NCBI GenBank assembly: GCA_964569795.1
Contig: CAZMVB010000032.1
Coordinates: 1 to 44,416 of the forward strand
Direction of reading: 5' to 3'
DNA length: 44,416 nucleotides
From: JAHJDS01 sp964569795
GTDB taxonomy: Bacteria > Desulfobacterota > Desulfarculia > Desulfarculales > JAHJDS01
Part shown: positions 8,737-17,114 of the stretch, piece after piece
Numbering within the stretch: position 1 is the stretch's first letter
Layout of the letters: every line of letters starts with the position of its first letter
Position numbers and translations under genes: made by a program
The notes under the pieces: generated by a model
The model's input: the letters and a program-made list of their open reading frames with translations, nothing else
Database searches by the model: none
Told to the model about the DNA's origin: nothing

Positions 8737-8880
8737 CCTGCTTTGGGTTATCGAGGATCAGTACGTGATGCTCTCCTAGAAGGAATCAGCGGTCCTTCTC
8801 CCGAACCGCACCCAATGATAATTCATTCTCTCCGGCCCACCGACCAAAAGTCAAGCTAACCATGCGGGCCAATAGAGGTT

Positions 8881-8931
8881 ATTGCGCCCCGTTACGGGTT
8901 AATACGCCCGGTTATGGGCCATTGCGACCCC
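8881..8931. repeat. Tandem ~20-bp degenerate repeats at the island edge
   Basis: Two and a half units run head to tail: ATTGCGCCCCGTTACGGGTT (8881-8900), AATACGCCCGGTTATGGGCC (8901-8920) and ATTGCGACCCC (8921-8931). Each full unit contains an inverted CCCG/CGGG-like core. They mark the exact point where GC-rich DNA gives way to AT-rich DNA. The rest of the 8737-8985 gap shows no gene. Confidence 0.6.
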
Positions 8932-8985
8932 ATCAATTTTTTTACTCGTAAATACAAAATTCTATTCTAGCTATCTTTGTTTTTT

Positions 8986-9852
8986 CTATATTTGTACTCC
9001 GCTATTTCTTATATGTTCTTTAAGTTTATCGAATATTAAGTTCACATCATCATAAAATCTAATTGGTACAACTCCCCCGAAGTCAGATGGCAATATTGCC
9101 TTATCCTTTGGTTCCTCACCCCATCTTTGAAGAATTGTTAGTCTTTCTAGCCCACGCCGTAATCCTATCGCGACTCCCATTTCAAAAAGTACGTTTTGTC
9201 TGGGTTGATACATTTCTACGTCTCCATCAGGAGTGCTTGAAATTTGGTCATCAGGAGTGCATACCGCTACAAAAGCAGCGCAATTATTCATTTTCTGTAG
9301 TAGTCCTCTGTTTATCTCATTAAATAAATTCTCCGCCATTATTTGTTCGACTTTTAGACCCAAAGTATTTTCCAAATATTTTGCTACCTTTCCCCTTGTG
9401 CCTATAGCATTTCTATCTCTTCCAAAAATTAGAAATACCCGTTGGGTATCTACAAAAACACCAAATGTTCGTAATTCTCTTACTATTTCGAATGCCATCC
9501 ACTCGCGAGATACGTCTTTGCTTTTTAAAACGATGTTTTGCGCCATGGAAAATAATGGTTTTTTAACCAATTGTGGATATAAGGTTAAAATAAATATTGG
9601 AATTTTTTCATCAACATCGCGTACCTTTGCTGCCAATTGTAACCCGTAGTCATCTTCTGGATCCTTTCCACGTACTTCATTCATTTTTAAAAGGTCTAAA
9701 ACCAAAAATTGCCATGGTCCATCCTTACGATATTTTTCCATAAATTCATGTTCATCATCGGTTACCGTTAAGTTAATTTCATACTCTAAAAATGTTTCCG
9801 CCAAAGGTTGCATATAGTCTTTTGGCAAATCGTCCCACGCTAACGCTTTCAT
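8986..9852 (-). CDS. Receiver (REC) domain fused to TIR-like nucleotide-binding effector
   Basis: 288 residues in AT-rich DNA. Residues 1-130 have the order and key residues of a response-regulator receiver: acidic pair D7-D8 after KALAW, phospho-acceptor candidate D53 (FLVLDL), T90 at the end of strand 4 (IPIFILT) and K110 (NIVLK). Residues 137-283 match the TIR-like predicted nucleotide-binding family (Pfam PF10137 type): RVFLIFGRDRNAIGTRGKVA, AFVAVCTPDD, RQNVLFEMGVAIG with candidate catalytic E224, and LPSDFGGV. Such TIR domains in bacterial immunity bind or destroy NAD+. The gene overlaps the end of the large upstream gene by 4 nt (ATGA-type junction), so the two are co-translated. I infer that the receiver controls the TIR effector. 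The fold calls are by motif only. Confidence 0.75.
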   Translation of the reverse strand: MKALAWDDLPKDYMQPLAETFLEYEINLTVTDDEHEFMEKYRKDGPWQFLVLDLLKMNEVRGKDPEDDYGLQLAAKVRDVDEKIPIFILTLYPQLVKKPLFSMAQNIVLKSKDVSREWMAFEIVRELRTFGVFVDTQRVFLIFGRDRNAIGTRGKVAKYLENTLGLKVEQIMAENLFNEINRGLLQKMNNCAAFVAVCTPDDQISSTPDGDVEMYQPRQNVLFEMGVAIGLRRGLERLTILQRWGEEPKDKAILPSDFGGVVPIRFYDDVNLIFDKLKEHIRNSGVQI

Positions 9853-12800
9853 TTTTTAGGTCCTCCCTCTTTCTTTTCAATTAAATAATGCCTCATCCTA
9901 GACACAAGATAGAGTTCCTGAAGAGTACCCTGGTTACCACCAATTCCCTGAATATACAATTCTCCACCGTATTCCGAAACCTGGTATTGCTGGTCCGAAA
10001 AAGTTGTTCCGCTGTCAATAATAATGTTTTCATCTATTTGTTTTCCAACTGAGTAAACTCTTATTTGAATCATGTCAGTCGGTTCACTCGGGTGCAATTC
10101 TTCTTCCTCAATTTCATATGATTCAATTTCTATCCATGCAATTTTTTGTGGATTTTCGACATTCCTTCCTTCTTTAAATTCAGGCTTAAAACTATGTCTC
10201 ACATTGTAAAATAGATTCCTTAAAACCATCTTTAGAATTCCTGGATCTATTAAAACTATCCACTTTGGTTGTATATTTCCAATATCGTCAAGTTCAATTT
10301 CATTTTCAATTTTTTCTATGGCATCCTTCCATACATTTAAGTAGCCTTTGCCAGTTAATCTTGCTTCCGCATCTTTAAGTTCTTGAATAATCAGTTGTTC
10401 TAAAGGAACTACATAACGATTTAAACATGTCCTAAGTCTAGACCCAACATTGATACTTTCGGCCAGTAGTTTAGACTTTAGTTGCTTTATTTCCGACAAC
10501 TCAATAAAGGAAATAGCTTTCGTTTCCCTAGCATACATCAACAATCCATATAGTCGATCAACGTCTGCCGAAAAACTATCGTTGAAAGACCCAGAAATGT
10601 AACGCTGATCCTTATCTGGGTCGTTTGGAGTAAAACGATAAAAGTCGCGTACTGCATTTGCTATTTCTTGCATTAGTATCATTGCATCGACAGCTTGATC
10701 TAGTTTTTGTATTTCACTATTCTGTATACTAATTCGTTGATTTAGTATTTCATTCGTAAGTCGATGTGACTCTATATTACTAAAATTTTTTTCAAGATGA
10801 GTTATCGTATTATTCAATTCAACATGTATTCTATTGTGCCTCACACGGTCCGATATCACCATTCTATGTAAGAATCTTATTATCTCATGCTTTTCCTTTC
10901 TCCTGTGGGCTCCAGTCTCTTTAAATAATGAATCGAAATTTGTCCGAATTTTAGAGATTTTTTGATAGGTTTCATCACTCATTCTTTCGCCATTCGTTGA
11001 GTATTCGTCTATAATGAAATCTTGCAAACTAAAAGCAGTTGTGTTTAATAGTAGGTTTATATCATCTGTTACATCCAAATCGTAAAAATCATGAATAGCG
11101 GAATGAAGTACAAAACAACTTGCCCAATTTAGTTCGGAATTACTAAAATGTAATTCCATGTTTATAGGGTATTCATTCCACTGTTTTCCCGACATCCCAT
11201 TAAATAGGAATCTGTGTACTATAAGAGTATAATCAGTATCATCATCAAAGAATGCTAAAAATGCAATTCCAACAATTAGATCTATCTCTAATTGAATTAA
11301 GTCATCAATTTTTCCTCTTAAATCGAGGTCATCGTCATATTGTTTTTCCATGGTAAGACGAGTGTTACGAGATTGATCGATTCTTTCTATTAATATCTCA
11401 CGCGCTTCTTTGAAGATCGTAGAGATGCGTATAAAATCAATGTCGCTGATTAGTAATCGATATAGATGATATAGAACATTACGTCGATCCGTTTTTTTAA
11501 GCTCTTGCAGAAGAGACGCAAATTTTCTATTAATAATATCTGAAGTTATATCACACAATTTCTTTAATGTATATGGGTCATAATTTTTAGAATCTCTATC
11601 TACTTTTCCTCGTGTGCGCCATAGTTTTTGCGCCTGATTACCATTTTCAAATGATCTACTGGTTAATCGCTTAGGTGAAAACCACGATTTTAACCATTCG
11701 ATCCTTTTCTTAAATTGAAGGGCGTTTGTATTTTGGTGATAATGATCTAAAATCAAATTAATTGAAGCATTCATTTTTGAAATTACACTTTTTCTAAGAT
11801 CTATTATACTATAAACAGGCAAATATTCGAAAAGGGTATGGCCTTGGTTATCAATCATTCTATTATGCTTATTTTTTTCTTTATTCGAAACCAAACCCGC
11901 AAGCAATTGTTCTATCCTTCGTATAAATTCGGTAGTATAAACTCCCAGTCGATTAATCAAACAAATTACTTTAATACTTTTAACCGCTTCTACGGTAAGA
12001 AGGGCCACAATATTTTTCAGTTCTTCGGAAGTGCTGACTGTCGTTCTCAGTAATATTACTTTTTTTCCTTTAAGATCCATCGTACTAGGATACAGCGTGT
12101 AAGCCAATTGTGGGGAATCATTTGTATCCCGCTTGAGAATAACATAAGGTACGTTTTTCAAACCTTCACTTCCTAGTTGGGCCAACACGTAATCAAGGAA
12201 TCTAAGCTCCTCTTTCTTATAGGTACAGACAATTACTGTATCGTCATCGACATCAAACCTGATCTTGCTCCATATTTCCTTTCCTTTATTTGATAATAAA
12301 TTTGACATTCTTATAGCGAGGGTATAATATTTGTCTTCCGCGATAAAACAACCAAAATCCAATGCGTTCGCCTCAATGAAATGTCGGTACATTTCCTCAT
12401 TACTAAAAATTGATTGATGAACAGTCAGTTTACGCAGAGGCTCTTGCGGAAAAATACTGATATGATCCACTTTGACTATTTTTTGTGGATCCACACGATC
12501 GGGACTTTCATCTGGAATAGCATAATGTGTTAAACTATGAAGGATAACTTCACTGTCGCCCGCTGATAAAGTTGGATGTTCACCCGTAGATTCAAATTTG
12601 TTTATCATGTCCTGATTTGTTAATACAACAGCAAGTACAGCGGCGACTTTTGCACCTAATTTATTCAGAATTTCTATTAGCATACGCACCAGCTTACCGC
12701 TAGCGACAACATCAGTTAGGATTAGTACACTTGCGTCTAAAAATAAGGACGGATTTGGGCCAATTTCAGCTAAAGAAGGGTAATGACCAAAGTGACTGAC

Positions 12801-13151
12801 AACAATATCTTGTTCTATCTCTATTACCGGCTGGATGTGATTAATTAATTCTTTGGCTGTGTCGGTACATGTGACCACTATCTTATAGGGAACGTTACGC
12901 CTTATTTCCAATGCCTTTTCAGCCAATTTTTCCATGCACTCTCTAAACGATTGACGCTCATCGAACAATTCCCAGATACTGATAAATTCCTTCCGAAGTT
13001 TGCCGGAAGATAATTGGAAGTAATACTCACCCGCTCCTTTGGCTGAGACAGGCTCGTCCCCCGAGTAATGATCGGCACTTATTAGTATACCGGTTGAACT
13101 GTTTGTTATAATATTTCTCAGTTCCTTCCGGTAGTTATCCCAATTAGTCAT
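9849..13151 (-). CDS. Large PRTase-like and GHKL/HATPase-like protein, putative sensor of a defence pair
   Basis: 1100 residues from ATG 13151 (AGGGG 8 nt upstream; a GTG nine bases earlier, at 13160, is an alternative start). Numbers below count from that GTG. Residues 90-180 look like a phosphoribosyltransferase: YKIVVTCTDTA, then VLILTDVVASGKLVRML (145-161), matching the PRPP-loop pattern of hydrophobic strand, acidic residue and small residues. Residues 305-405 repeat this arrangement more weakly (VILLRTTVSTSEELKNIV at 368-385). A long helical middle follows (530-960). Near the C-terminus, ILKMVLRNLFYNVRHSF (975-991) resembles the N-box of GHKL ATPases/histidine kinases with N982 and N986; later glycine-rich segments (YSVGKQID; GIGGNQGTLQELYLVSRM) resemble degenerate G boxes. 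No clear phospho-acceptor His box was found. With the REC-TIR partner it looks like a sensor-effector pair. No homologous system was recognised. Confidence 0.6.
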   Translation of the reverse strand: MTNWDNYRKELRNIITNSSTGILISADHYSGDEPVSAKGAGEYYFQLSSGKLRKEFISIWELFDERQSFRECMEKLAEKALEIRRNVPYKIVVTCTDTAKELINHIQPVIEIEQDIVVSHFGHYPSLAEIGPNPSLFLDASVLILTDVVASGKLVRMLIEILNKLGAKVAAVLAVVLTNQDMINKFESTGEHPTLSAGDSEVILHSLTHYAIPDESPDRVDPQKIVKVDHISIFPQEPLRKLTVHQSIFSNEEMYRHFIEANALDFGCFIAEDKYYTLAIRMSNLLSNKGKEIWSKIRFDVDDDTVIVCTYKKEELRFLDYVLAQLGSEGLKNVPYVILKRDTNDSPQLAYTLYPSTMDLKGKKVILLRTTVSTSEELKNIVALLTVEAVKSIKVICLINRLGVYTTEFIRRIEQLLAGLVSNKEKNKHNRMIDNQGHTLFEYLPVYSIIDLRKSVISKMNASINLILDHYHQNTNALQFKKRIEWLKSWFSPKRLTSRSFENGNQAQKLWRTRGKVDRDSKNYDPYTLKKLCDITSDIINRKFASLLQELKKTDRRNVLYHLYRLLISDIDFIRISTIFKEAREILIERIDQSRNTRLTMEKQYDDDLDLRGKIDDLIQLEIDLIVGIAFLAFFDDDTDYTLIVHRFLFNGMSGKQWNEYPINMELHFSNSELNWASCFVLHSAIHDFYDLDVTDDINLLLNTTAFSLQDFIIDEYSTNGERMSDETYQKISKIRTNFDSLFKETGAHRRKEKHEIIRFLHRMVISDRVRHNRIHVELNNTITHLEKNFSNIESHRLTNEILNQRISIQNSEIQKLDQAVDAMILMQEIANAVRDFYRFTPNDPDKDQRYISGSFNDSFSADVDRLYGLLMYARETKAISFIELSEIKQLKSKLLAESINVGSRLRTCLNRYVVPLEQLIIQELKDAEARLTGKGYLNVWKDAIEKIENEIELDDIGNIQPKWIVLIDPGILKMVLRNLFYNVRHSFKPEFKEGRNVENPQKIAWIEIESYEIEEEELHPSEPTDMIQIRVYSVGKQIDENIIIDSGTTFSDQQYQVSEYGGELYIQGIGGNQGTLQELYLVSRMRHYLIEKKEGGPKK

Positions 13152-13222
13152 CGAACGCACCCCTAGTTCAATAAAATTTTTTCTAGACTATTACACTTGT
13201 AGAAATAGGCGTTGACAGAGGG

Positions 13223-13252
13223 ATACTAATGCCCTAATGGTCTGCTTGTCAA
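13223..13252 (-). promoter_or_regulatory. Candidate promoter of the REC-TIR operon
   Basis: On the minus strand, TTGACA (13247-13252) and TAGTAT (13223-13228) are 18 nt apart, about 70 nt upstream of the large gene. The -35 box also forms an inverted repeat with TTGACA on the plus strand (13212-13217), and AGGG/CCCT arms lie between them, so an operator may overlap. The surrounding 13161-13364 gap is AT-rich and has no gene. Confidence 0.45.
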
Positions 13253-13364
13253 TGGCTTTTTGAATTATAGATTCAACCATTTTAATATGACAACCAATTG
13301 ATAATACAGGTAAAAATGTGTTGGCGCCCATATTCTTAAGAACCAAAGTAAAATATTTCACTTC

Positions 13365-13565
13365 CTAGTGCAAGTATTTCTGCAACCAATCATCACAATT
13401 TGATTTGCTAGTGACCCACCGCTTCCCGAACCGCGCCGCTTTAAGGCGACCTGCATTAATTTCCGATCGAAGGACCTTTCGACTAAGTCCCGTGTATGCT
13501 TCTATTTCATCCCACCCCGAGAGGAACGACTCCCGCTCAATGACGACCCGCTTTTTTCTCGGCAT
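13365..13565 (-). CDS. Small helix-turn-helix (MerR/excisionase-like) DNA-binding protein
   Basis: 66 residues. After a basic N-terminus (MPRKKRVVIER), the segment SGWDEIEAYTGLSRKVLRSEINAGRLKAARFGKRWVTSKSNCDDWL (described here as residues 16-61) fits the HTH_17/excisionase pattern: helix-turn-helix, a basic wing with FGKRW, then a C-terminal helix. Such proteins act as excisionases, transcription activators or small-terminase-like adaptors. It lies at the upstream edge of the AT-rich island and is separated by 200 bp from the REC-TIR operon, so it could regulate that operon or belong to the phage proper. Confidence 0.65.
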   Translation of the reverse strand: MPRKKRVVIERESFLSGWDEIEAYTGLSRKVLRSEINAGRLKAARFGKRWVTSKSNCDDWLQKYLH

Positions 13566-13628
13566 TTCTTCTTGACTCCCTTGATCGGTCTCGTTAACCT
13601 CCTGTTAAGCGTGGATTGATTTTTTGTT

Positions 13629-13662
13629 CTCGGGCTCGGCTGTGGCAGCAGCCGGGCCCGAG
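13629..13662 (+). terminator. Strong hairpin just after the ParB-like gene
   Basis: Arms CTCGGGCTCGGCTG (13629-13642) and CAGCCGGGCCCGAG (13649-13662) pair over 14 bp with one G-U pair in plus-strand RNA and a 6-nt loop. GCCTTTTC follows on the plus strand; on the minus strand the downstream side is A-rich, with no U tract. It lies 7 nt from the ParB stop. It may protect or end transcripts; as a minus-strand terminator it is atypical. Confidence 0.4.
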
Positions 13663-13668
13663 GCCTTT

Positions 13669-15384
13669 TCAGGCCGCCTCTTCTGCCGGCTTTTCCCGGA
13701 AGGCCTCGACCATCTCCCGAGGCACCTTGCCGGCCAGGTCAAAGCCGGACTCCAGGAAGGCCTTGATCAGGTCGCCCTTTTTCATCTTGGTCTGGTCCGG
13801 AAGCTTCTTCTCCGTCTGCCAGACCTGGAACTCCTGGGACTCCCACAGGCCGATCTCCGCGCCCAGGGACACCAGCTCACCCTTGCGAAGCTGCTTCAGG
13901 TAAGCCTCATGCATCCGCCAGTCCCGGGCCAGATCCACCCCCACAGCCTGGGCCACCACGGGCAGTAGGTTCGTCCCCACGTGGTGGGCGTGCCAGCTCA
14001 CCACGCGCACGTAGGCCTTCTTGACCGCCTCGAGTGGTCCGGTCAGCACGGTCCGGTAGATCAGCGCCTCCGGCCAGAACCTTTCGTGATCGTCCGCGGT
14101 CCGGTCGAATTCTTCCTTCAGGATGACCAGGACCTCGTCCGTGAACGTGTAGGAGTGGGTCAGGGCCGCGAGCAAGGCCGCCACGGCCAGGCGGGCCTGA
14201 ATATCGGCCGGCGCATCGGGCGTGCCGGCCATGATCGCCCCCCGCAGGAAGCCGTCCAGTTCCGCCCGGCCGATCCTTCCCCACCGATTACCGTCTTCGG
14301 CTGGATCGCTGCCCTCTTCATTGCCCGTCCGGGGGGCGCGGTCATGTTTCCGGTGGCATGCGGCATCGCCGATGCACTGGGCCCCCTTTCCTTGATACGG
14401 TTTCCCATCGAGACCGATCAGGACCACCAGGTTCTCGCACTCCTGGCAGGGGGCCGGCGGTTTCTCCACTCGGTAGAAGCTGCGATATTCGTCCCATTCG
14501 AAATCAGCGGCCAGCCGGATCCTCGTGGCCCCGGTCAGGCCGATGATCTTGTCCCGGTTGGCTTCGACCCAGGCCAGCAGCTTCTCGCGGTAGCATTTCG
14601 GGTTGAGGCAGTGGATTCCTTTTTGGTGTTCGGCCAAGTCCTCGGGCGCCAGGAACGTTTTCTGGACCTCGCTGTTGTCTGAACAGGTGGTGCATCCGAC
14701 CTCGCCGGTCTTGAAGGGGGCTTTGTCCAGCCTGGGGGACAGGTTGGTCACCTCGTCCCGCAACCAGGACACCGGCGCCGGACCGCCCTCCCAGCTCACC
14801 CCTTCGTCGTCTTCAACCGTCGTCTCGAACAGTTCCTGCCTGACGGCCTCGTCCCTGATCCGGGCCAATTGGACCAGGTGCCCGAATTTCAGCCTGCCCT
14901 CGCCCCAAGCCTCGAGCATCGGCTCGGACAGGTCCAGGACAGCCACCCGCCGGCCGATGTACTGGGCCGAAACATTGAGCTTCTCGGCCAGGTCTGCGAT
15001 TTCCAGGCGGCCCTGATCCAGGATGATCTTGAAGCCACGGGCCTCCTCGAGGGGGTTCAGGTCCTGGCGCTGGAGGTTCTCGATGATCTGGATTTCCAGG
15101 ACGTCCGCGTCGGACAGGTCCCGGACCATGCAGGGCACTACCTCGAGGCCGGCCGTCTTGGCCGCCCGAAAGCGGCGCTCGCCGGCGACGATTTCGAAGC
15201 CCTCCCCGCGGGGCCGGACCACCAGCGGCTGCAACACGCCGTGAACCCGGATGCTGGCCGTCAGTTCGTCCATCTCCGGACCATCGAATTTCTTGCGCGG
15301 GTTGGTCGGGCTGGGGCTCAGTCTGTCGGGCGGGATCCACTCGAATCCGGCCTCGGTCTCGATTTTTGGGGCTGCCTCACTCAT
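13669..15384 (-). CDS. ParB/RepB-like partition-type protein with zinc-binding C-terminal half
   Basis: 571 residues. Residues 15-105 are a ParB N-terminal domain: IPPDRLSPSPTNPRKKFD, HGVLQPLVVRP and the GERRFRAAK nucleotide-binding motif. Residues 105-165 form the ParB HTH region (IIENLQRQDLNPLEEARGF, LAEKLNVSAQYIGRRVAVL). Chromosomal ParB is about 280-300 residues, so the second half is extra. It has several Cys pairs (CTTC; HCLNPKCYREKLLAWVEANR; CQEC; CIGDAACHRKHD) typical of the phage and plasmid ParB proteins that carry a metal-binding middle. No parA is nearby, so a role in phage DNA metabolism or regulation is as likely as partition. A good AGGGAGG lies upstream of the ATG. Confidence 0.82.
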   Translation of the reverse strand: MSEAAPKIETEAGFEWIPPDRLSPSPTNPRKKFDGPEMDELTASIRVHGVLQPLVVRPRGEGFEIVAGERRFRAAKTAGLEVVPCMVRDLSDADVLEIQIIENLQRQDLNPLEEARGFKIILDQGRLEIADLAEKLNVSAQYIGRRVAVLDLSEPMLEAWGEGRLKFGHLVQLARIRDEAVRQELFETTVEDDEGVSWEGGPAPVSWLRDEVTNLSPRLDKAPFKTGEVGCTTCSDNSEVQKTFLAPEDLAEHQKGIHCLNPKCYREKLLAWVEANRDKIIGLTGATRIRLAADFEWDEYRSFYRVEKPPAPCQECENLVVLIGLDGKPYQGKGAQCIGDAACHRKHDRAPRTGNEEGSDPAEDGNRWGRIGRAELDGFLRGAIMAGTPDAPADIQARLAVAALLAALTHSYTFTDEVLVILKEEFDRTADDHERFWPEALIYRTVLTGPLEAVKKAYVRVVSWHAHHVGTNLLPVVAQAVGVDLARDWRMHEAYLKQLRKGELVSLGAEIGLWESQEFQVWQTEKKLPDQTKMKKGDLIKAFLESGFDLAGKVPREMVEAFREKPAEEAA

Positions 15385-15397
15385 GCCTTGTCCCTCC

Positions 15398-15934
15398 TTA
15401 AAGCGGCTCGCGGTCCGGGTGTTCGCGGACCAGGATCATTTCCTCGGGCGTCAGCCGGGCCTTGATCCGCCTGACGCATTGGTTGTACGTGGCCACCGCC
15501 GCCGCGATCCGGTCCGGCTCAACCACCTCGCCCCCGGCCAGCTCCCGGCAGACGGCCTTGACGTCCGCCTGGGCCAGACCGTCGACCTGGTCCAGAAAGG
15601 CCCGGGCGATGTCCTTGGTCTTGTCCTTGACGTAGGGGTGCAGCCGGTCGAGTGTGTCACATGAAACGTTACGCAGTTCGTCAAGGGTGAATTCAAGCTG
15701 ATCGATATAGGTCCGGTGGATGCGGACCAGCTGTCTGGCCCGAGCATCGGTGATGTTGATCTCGGGCGAGGCCAGGAACTCACGCCACGACTCGGCCCGG
15801 CCCTCCCAGAACCGGTTGTCCTGGGTCTCGACCAGCAGGGCCCCGAGCTCGAGGTCCCGGTCCCGCCGGTCCGAAGACAGGCGCTGAATAGCCTCATATA
15901 CCTCCTGGCCCCTGTCGGTCGCCGGCAGGCTCAC
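15398..15934 (-). CDS. Phage protein of unknown function
   Basis: 178 residues from GTG 15934, which overlaps the stop of the upstream gene (GTGA) and has GGAGGTGG just before it. Mostly helical; QEVYEAIQRLSSDRRDRDLELGALL and WREFLASPEINITDARARQLVRIHRTY suggest a DNA-binding-like helical bundle. I recognise no family. It sits between an equally unknown gene and the ParB-like gene with 13 nt to spare, so it may work with ParB. Confidence 0.6.
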   Translation of the reverse strand: MSLPATDRGQEVYEAIQRLSSDRRDRDLELGALLVETQDNRFWEGRAESWREFLASPEINITDARARQLVRIHRTYIDQLEFTLDELRNVSCDTLDRLHPYVKDKTKDIARAFLDQVDGLAQADVKAVCRELAGGEVVEPDRIAAAVATYNQCVRRIKARLTPEEMILVREHPDREPL

Positions 15935-16521
15935 GCCACCACCTCCTGCAGCCGGCCCCATCGCTGCCAGTTCCGCCGCCACTGGCGAGGCAGGTCATCG
16001 ATCCAGGCCTCGACCCAGGGGATGAGGGTCTTGAACTTCCGGCCGGCCATGCGCCGCAGCGGGTGCCGACGAATCAAACGCCGGAGCGTCTGCGGGTCGG
16101 CCCCGACGAACTCCCGGAGTTCAGAAAAGCCGTCCAGGAGCTGGTCGGCCCGGATCACTCCGGCCTCGAGCATGGCCCGGGCCAGCCGGATCTCGACCTC
16201 GGCCAGTCTCCGGGCCCGGTCCAGGGCCATTCGCCGGGTCGTCCCTCCCGGTCTGGCGTAGACCTCGAACAGGAGCCGCAGCTCATCCCGGTTGAGTAGC
16301 GGGTGGTGGCGACCTCCCTGCCCGTCGGTCCAGGGCTCGGTCCGGAGCAGCCGGCCGATCACACCCACCAGGAGCAGGGCGTCATGGAACGGCGCCGGGT
16401 CCGGGGTCCACTTGGCGTGGACGTCCTCCTTGGGTTCGAGCGGCAGTGCCCGGGCGTCGCCGGCGGCCATCCGCTCGAAGTAGAACGTCACCGCCGCGGC
16501 CACGCTGTTGAGTCTGATCAT
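15931..16521 (-). CDS. Phage protein of unknown function
   Basis: 196 residues. N-terminal MIRLNSVAAAVTFYFERMAAG, a middle region LLVGVIGRLLRTEP, and a very basic C-terminus (LRRLIRRHPLRRMAGRKFK, then WRRNWQRW). The many Arg and Trp suggest nucleic-acid contact. No known motif recognised. It is translationally coupled to the next gene and 5 nt downstream of the J-domain gene. Confidence 0.6.
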   Translation of the reverse strand: MIRLNSVAAAVTFYFERMAAGDARALPLEPKEDVHAKWTPDPAPFHDALLLVGVIGRLLRTEPWTDGQGGRHHPLLNRDELRLLFEVYARPGGTTRRMALDRARRLAEVEIRLARAMLEAGVIRADQLLDGFSELREFVGADPQTLRRLIRRHPLRRMAGRKFKTLIPWVEAWIDDLPRQWRRNWQRWGRLQEVVA

Positions 16522-16526
16522 GATGT

Positions 16527-17114
16527 CTATCCTCCTTCCACCCGCTTCTCTTCCCGGGCCTGATCGCGGGCCGCGGTTAGACGCTTGAACGCCTCGGGGT
16601 CGCCGCCGGCGTCGGGGTGAGCCGTCAGGACCTGGCGGCGATAGGCGGCATTGATCTTCTCCTGTGGGTCATGACGATCAACACCCAGGACCTCCCACCA
16701 AGGCCTTTCGCTCGGGTCCGGGAGGGCCTTGTAGCCCGAGAAGGCCTGCTCGATGGTGCCCACCCCCCACCGGTCCTGACCGCGGATCGCCTCGACGTGC
16801 TTACGGATGGCCTGGACGTTGTCCTGCACCAGGTCCCACTTGTCACAGGCCAGAACATGCGGCGTGCCGTTCAGTTCGAAATAGACGGCCACGGCCGGGT
16901 CGTCCGGCTGCCGCCGGTTGGCGTAGGGCAGGCCGTCCAGTCTGAGTTCAACGTTGGTGGACAGGGTGATGTACCGGGCCCCCAGCCGCCGGAGTTCGGC
17001 TAGCATGCCGTCGCGGGCCTTGGCAAAGGGGGTCCCGAACTGACTCCGCCGGCGCCGGCCGGCCGCGGTCCGGGGCCAGCCCCGGGGCCACTGCAAGGGG
17101 TAGGCTTCAGGCAT
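16527..17114 (-). CDS. Phage J-domain (DnaJ-like) protein
   Basis: 195 residues. The C-terminal 60 residues are a J domain: PWWEVLGVDRHDPQEKINAAYRR, the HPD signature at 166-168 (TAHPDAGG), then EAFKRLTAARDQA. HPD activates Hsp70 (DnaK) ATPase, so the protein should recruit host DnaK. Residues 1-130 form a separate domain (ARYITLSTNVELRLDG, VAVYFELNGTPHVLACDKWD) seen in other phage and plasmid J proteins. The start overlaps the end of thyX by 8 nt. Confidence 0.8.
   Translation of the reverse strand: MPEAYPLQWPRGWPRTAAGRRRRSQFGTPFAKARDGMLAELRRLGARYITLSTNVELRLDGLPYANRRQPDDPAVAVYFELNGTPHVLACDKWDLVQDNVQAIRKHVEAIRGQDRWGVGTIEQAFSGYKALPDPSERPWWEVLGVDRHDPQEKINAAYRRQVLTAHPDAGGDPEAFKRLTAARDQAREEKRVEGG

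Noticed and set aside
13608..13618. GCGTGGATTGA, an 11-base match to the CRISPR repeat tail near the AT-rich island
   Set aside because: No hairpin directly before it, no AAAC end and no second copy nearby; too little to call a solo repeat, although it is a fairly rare match.
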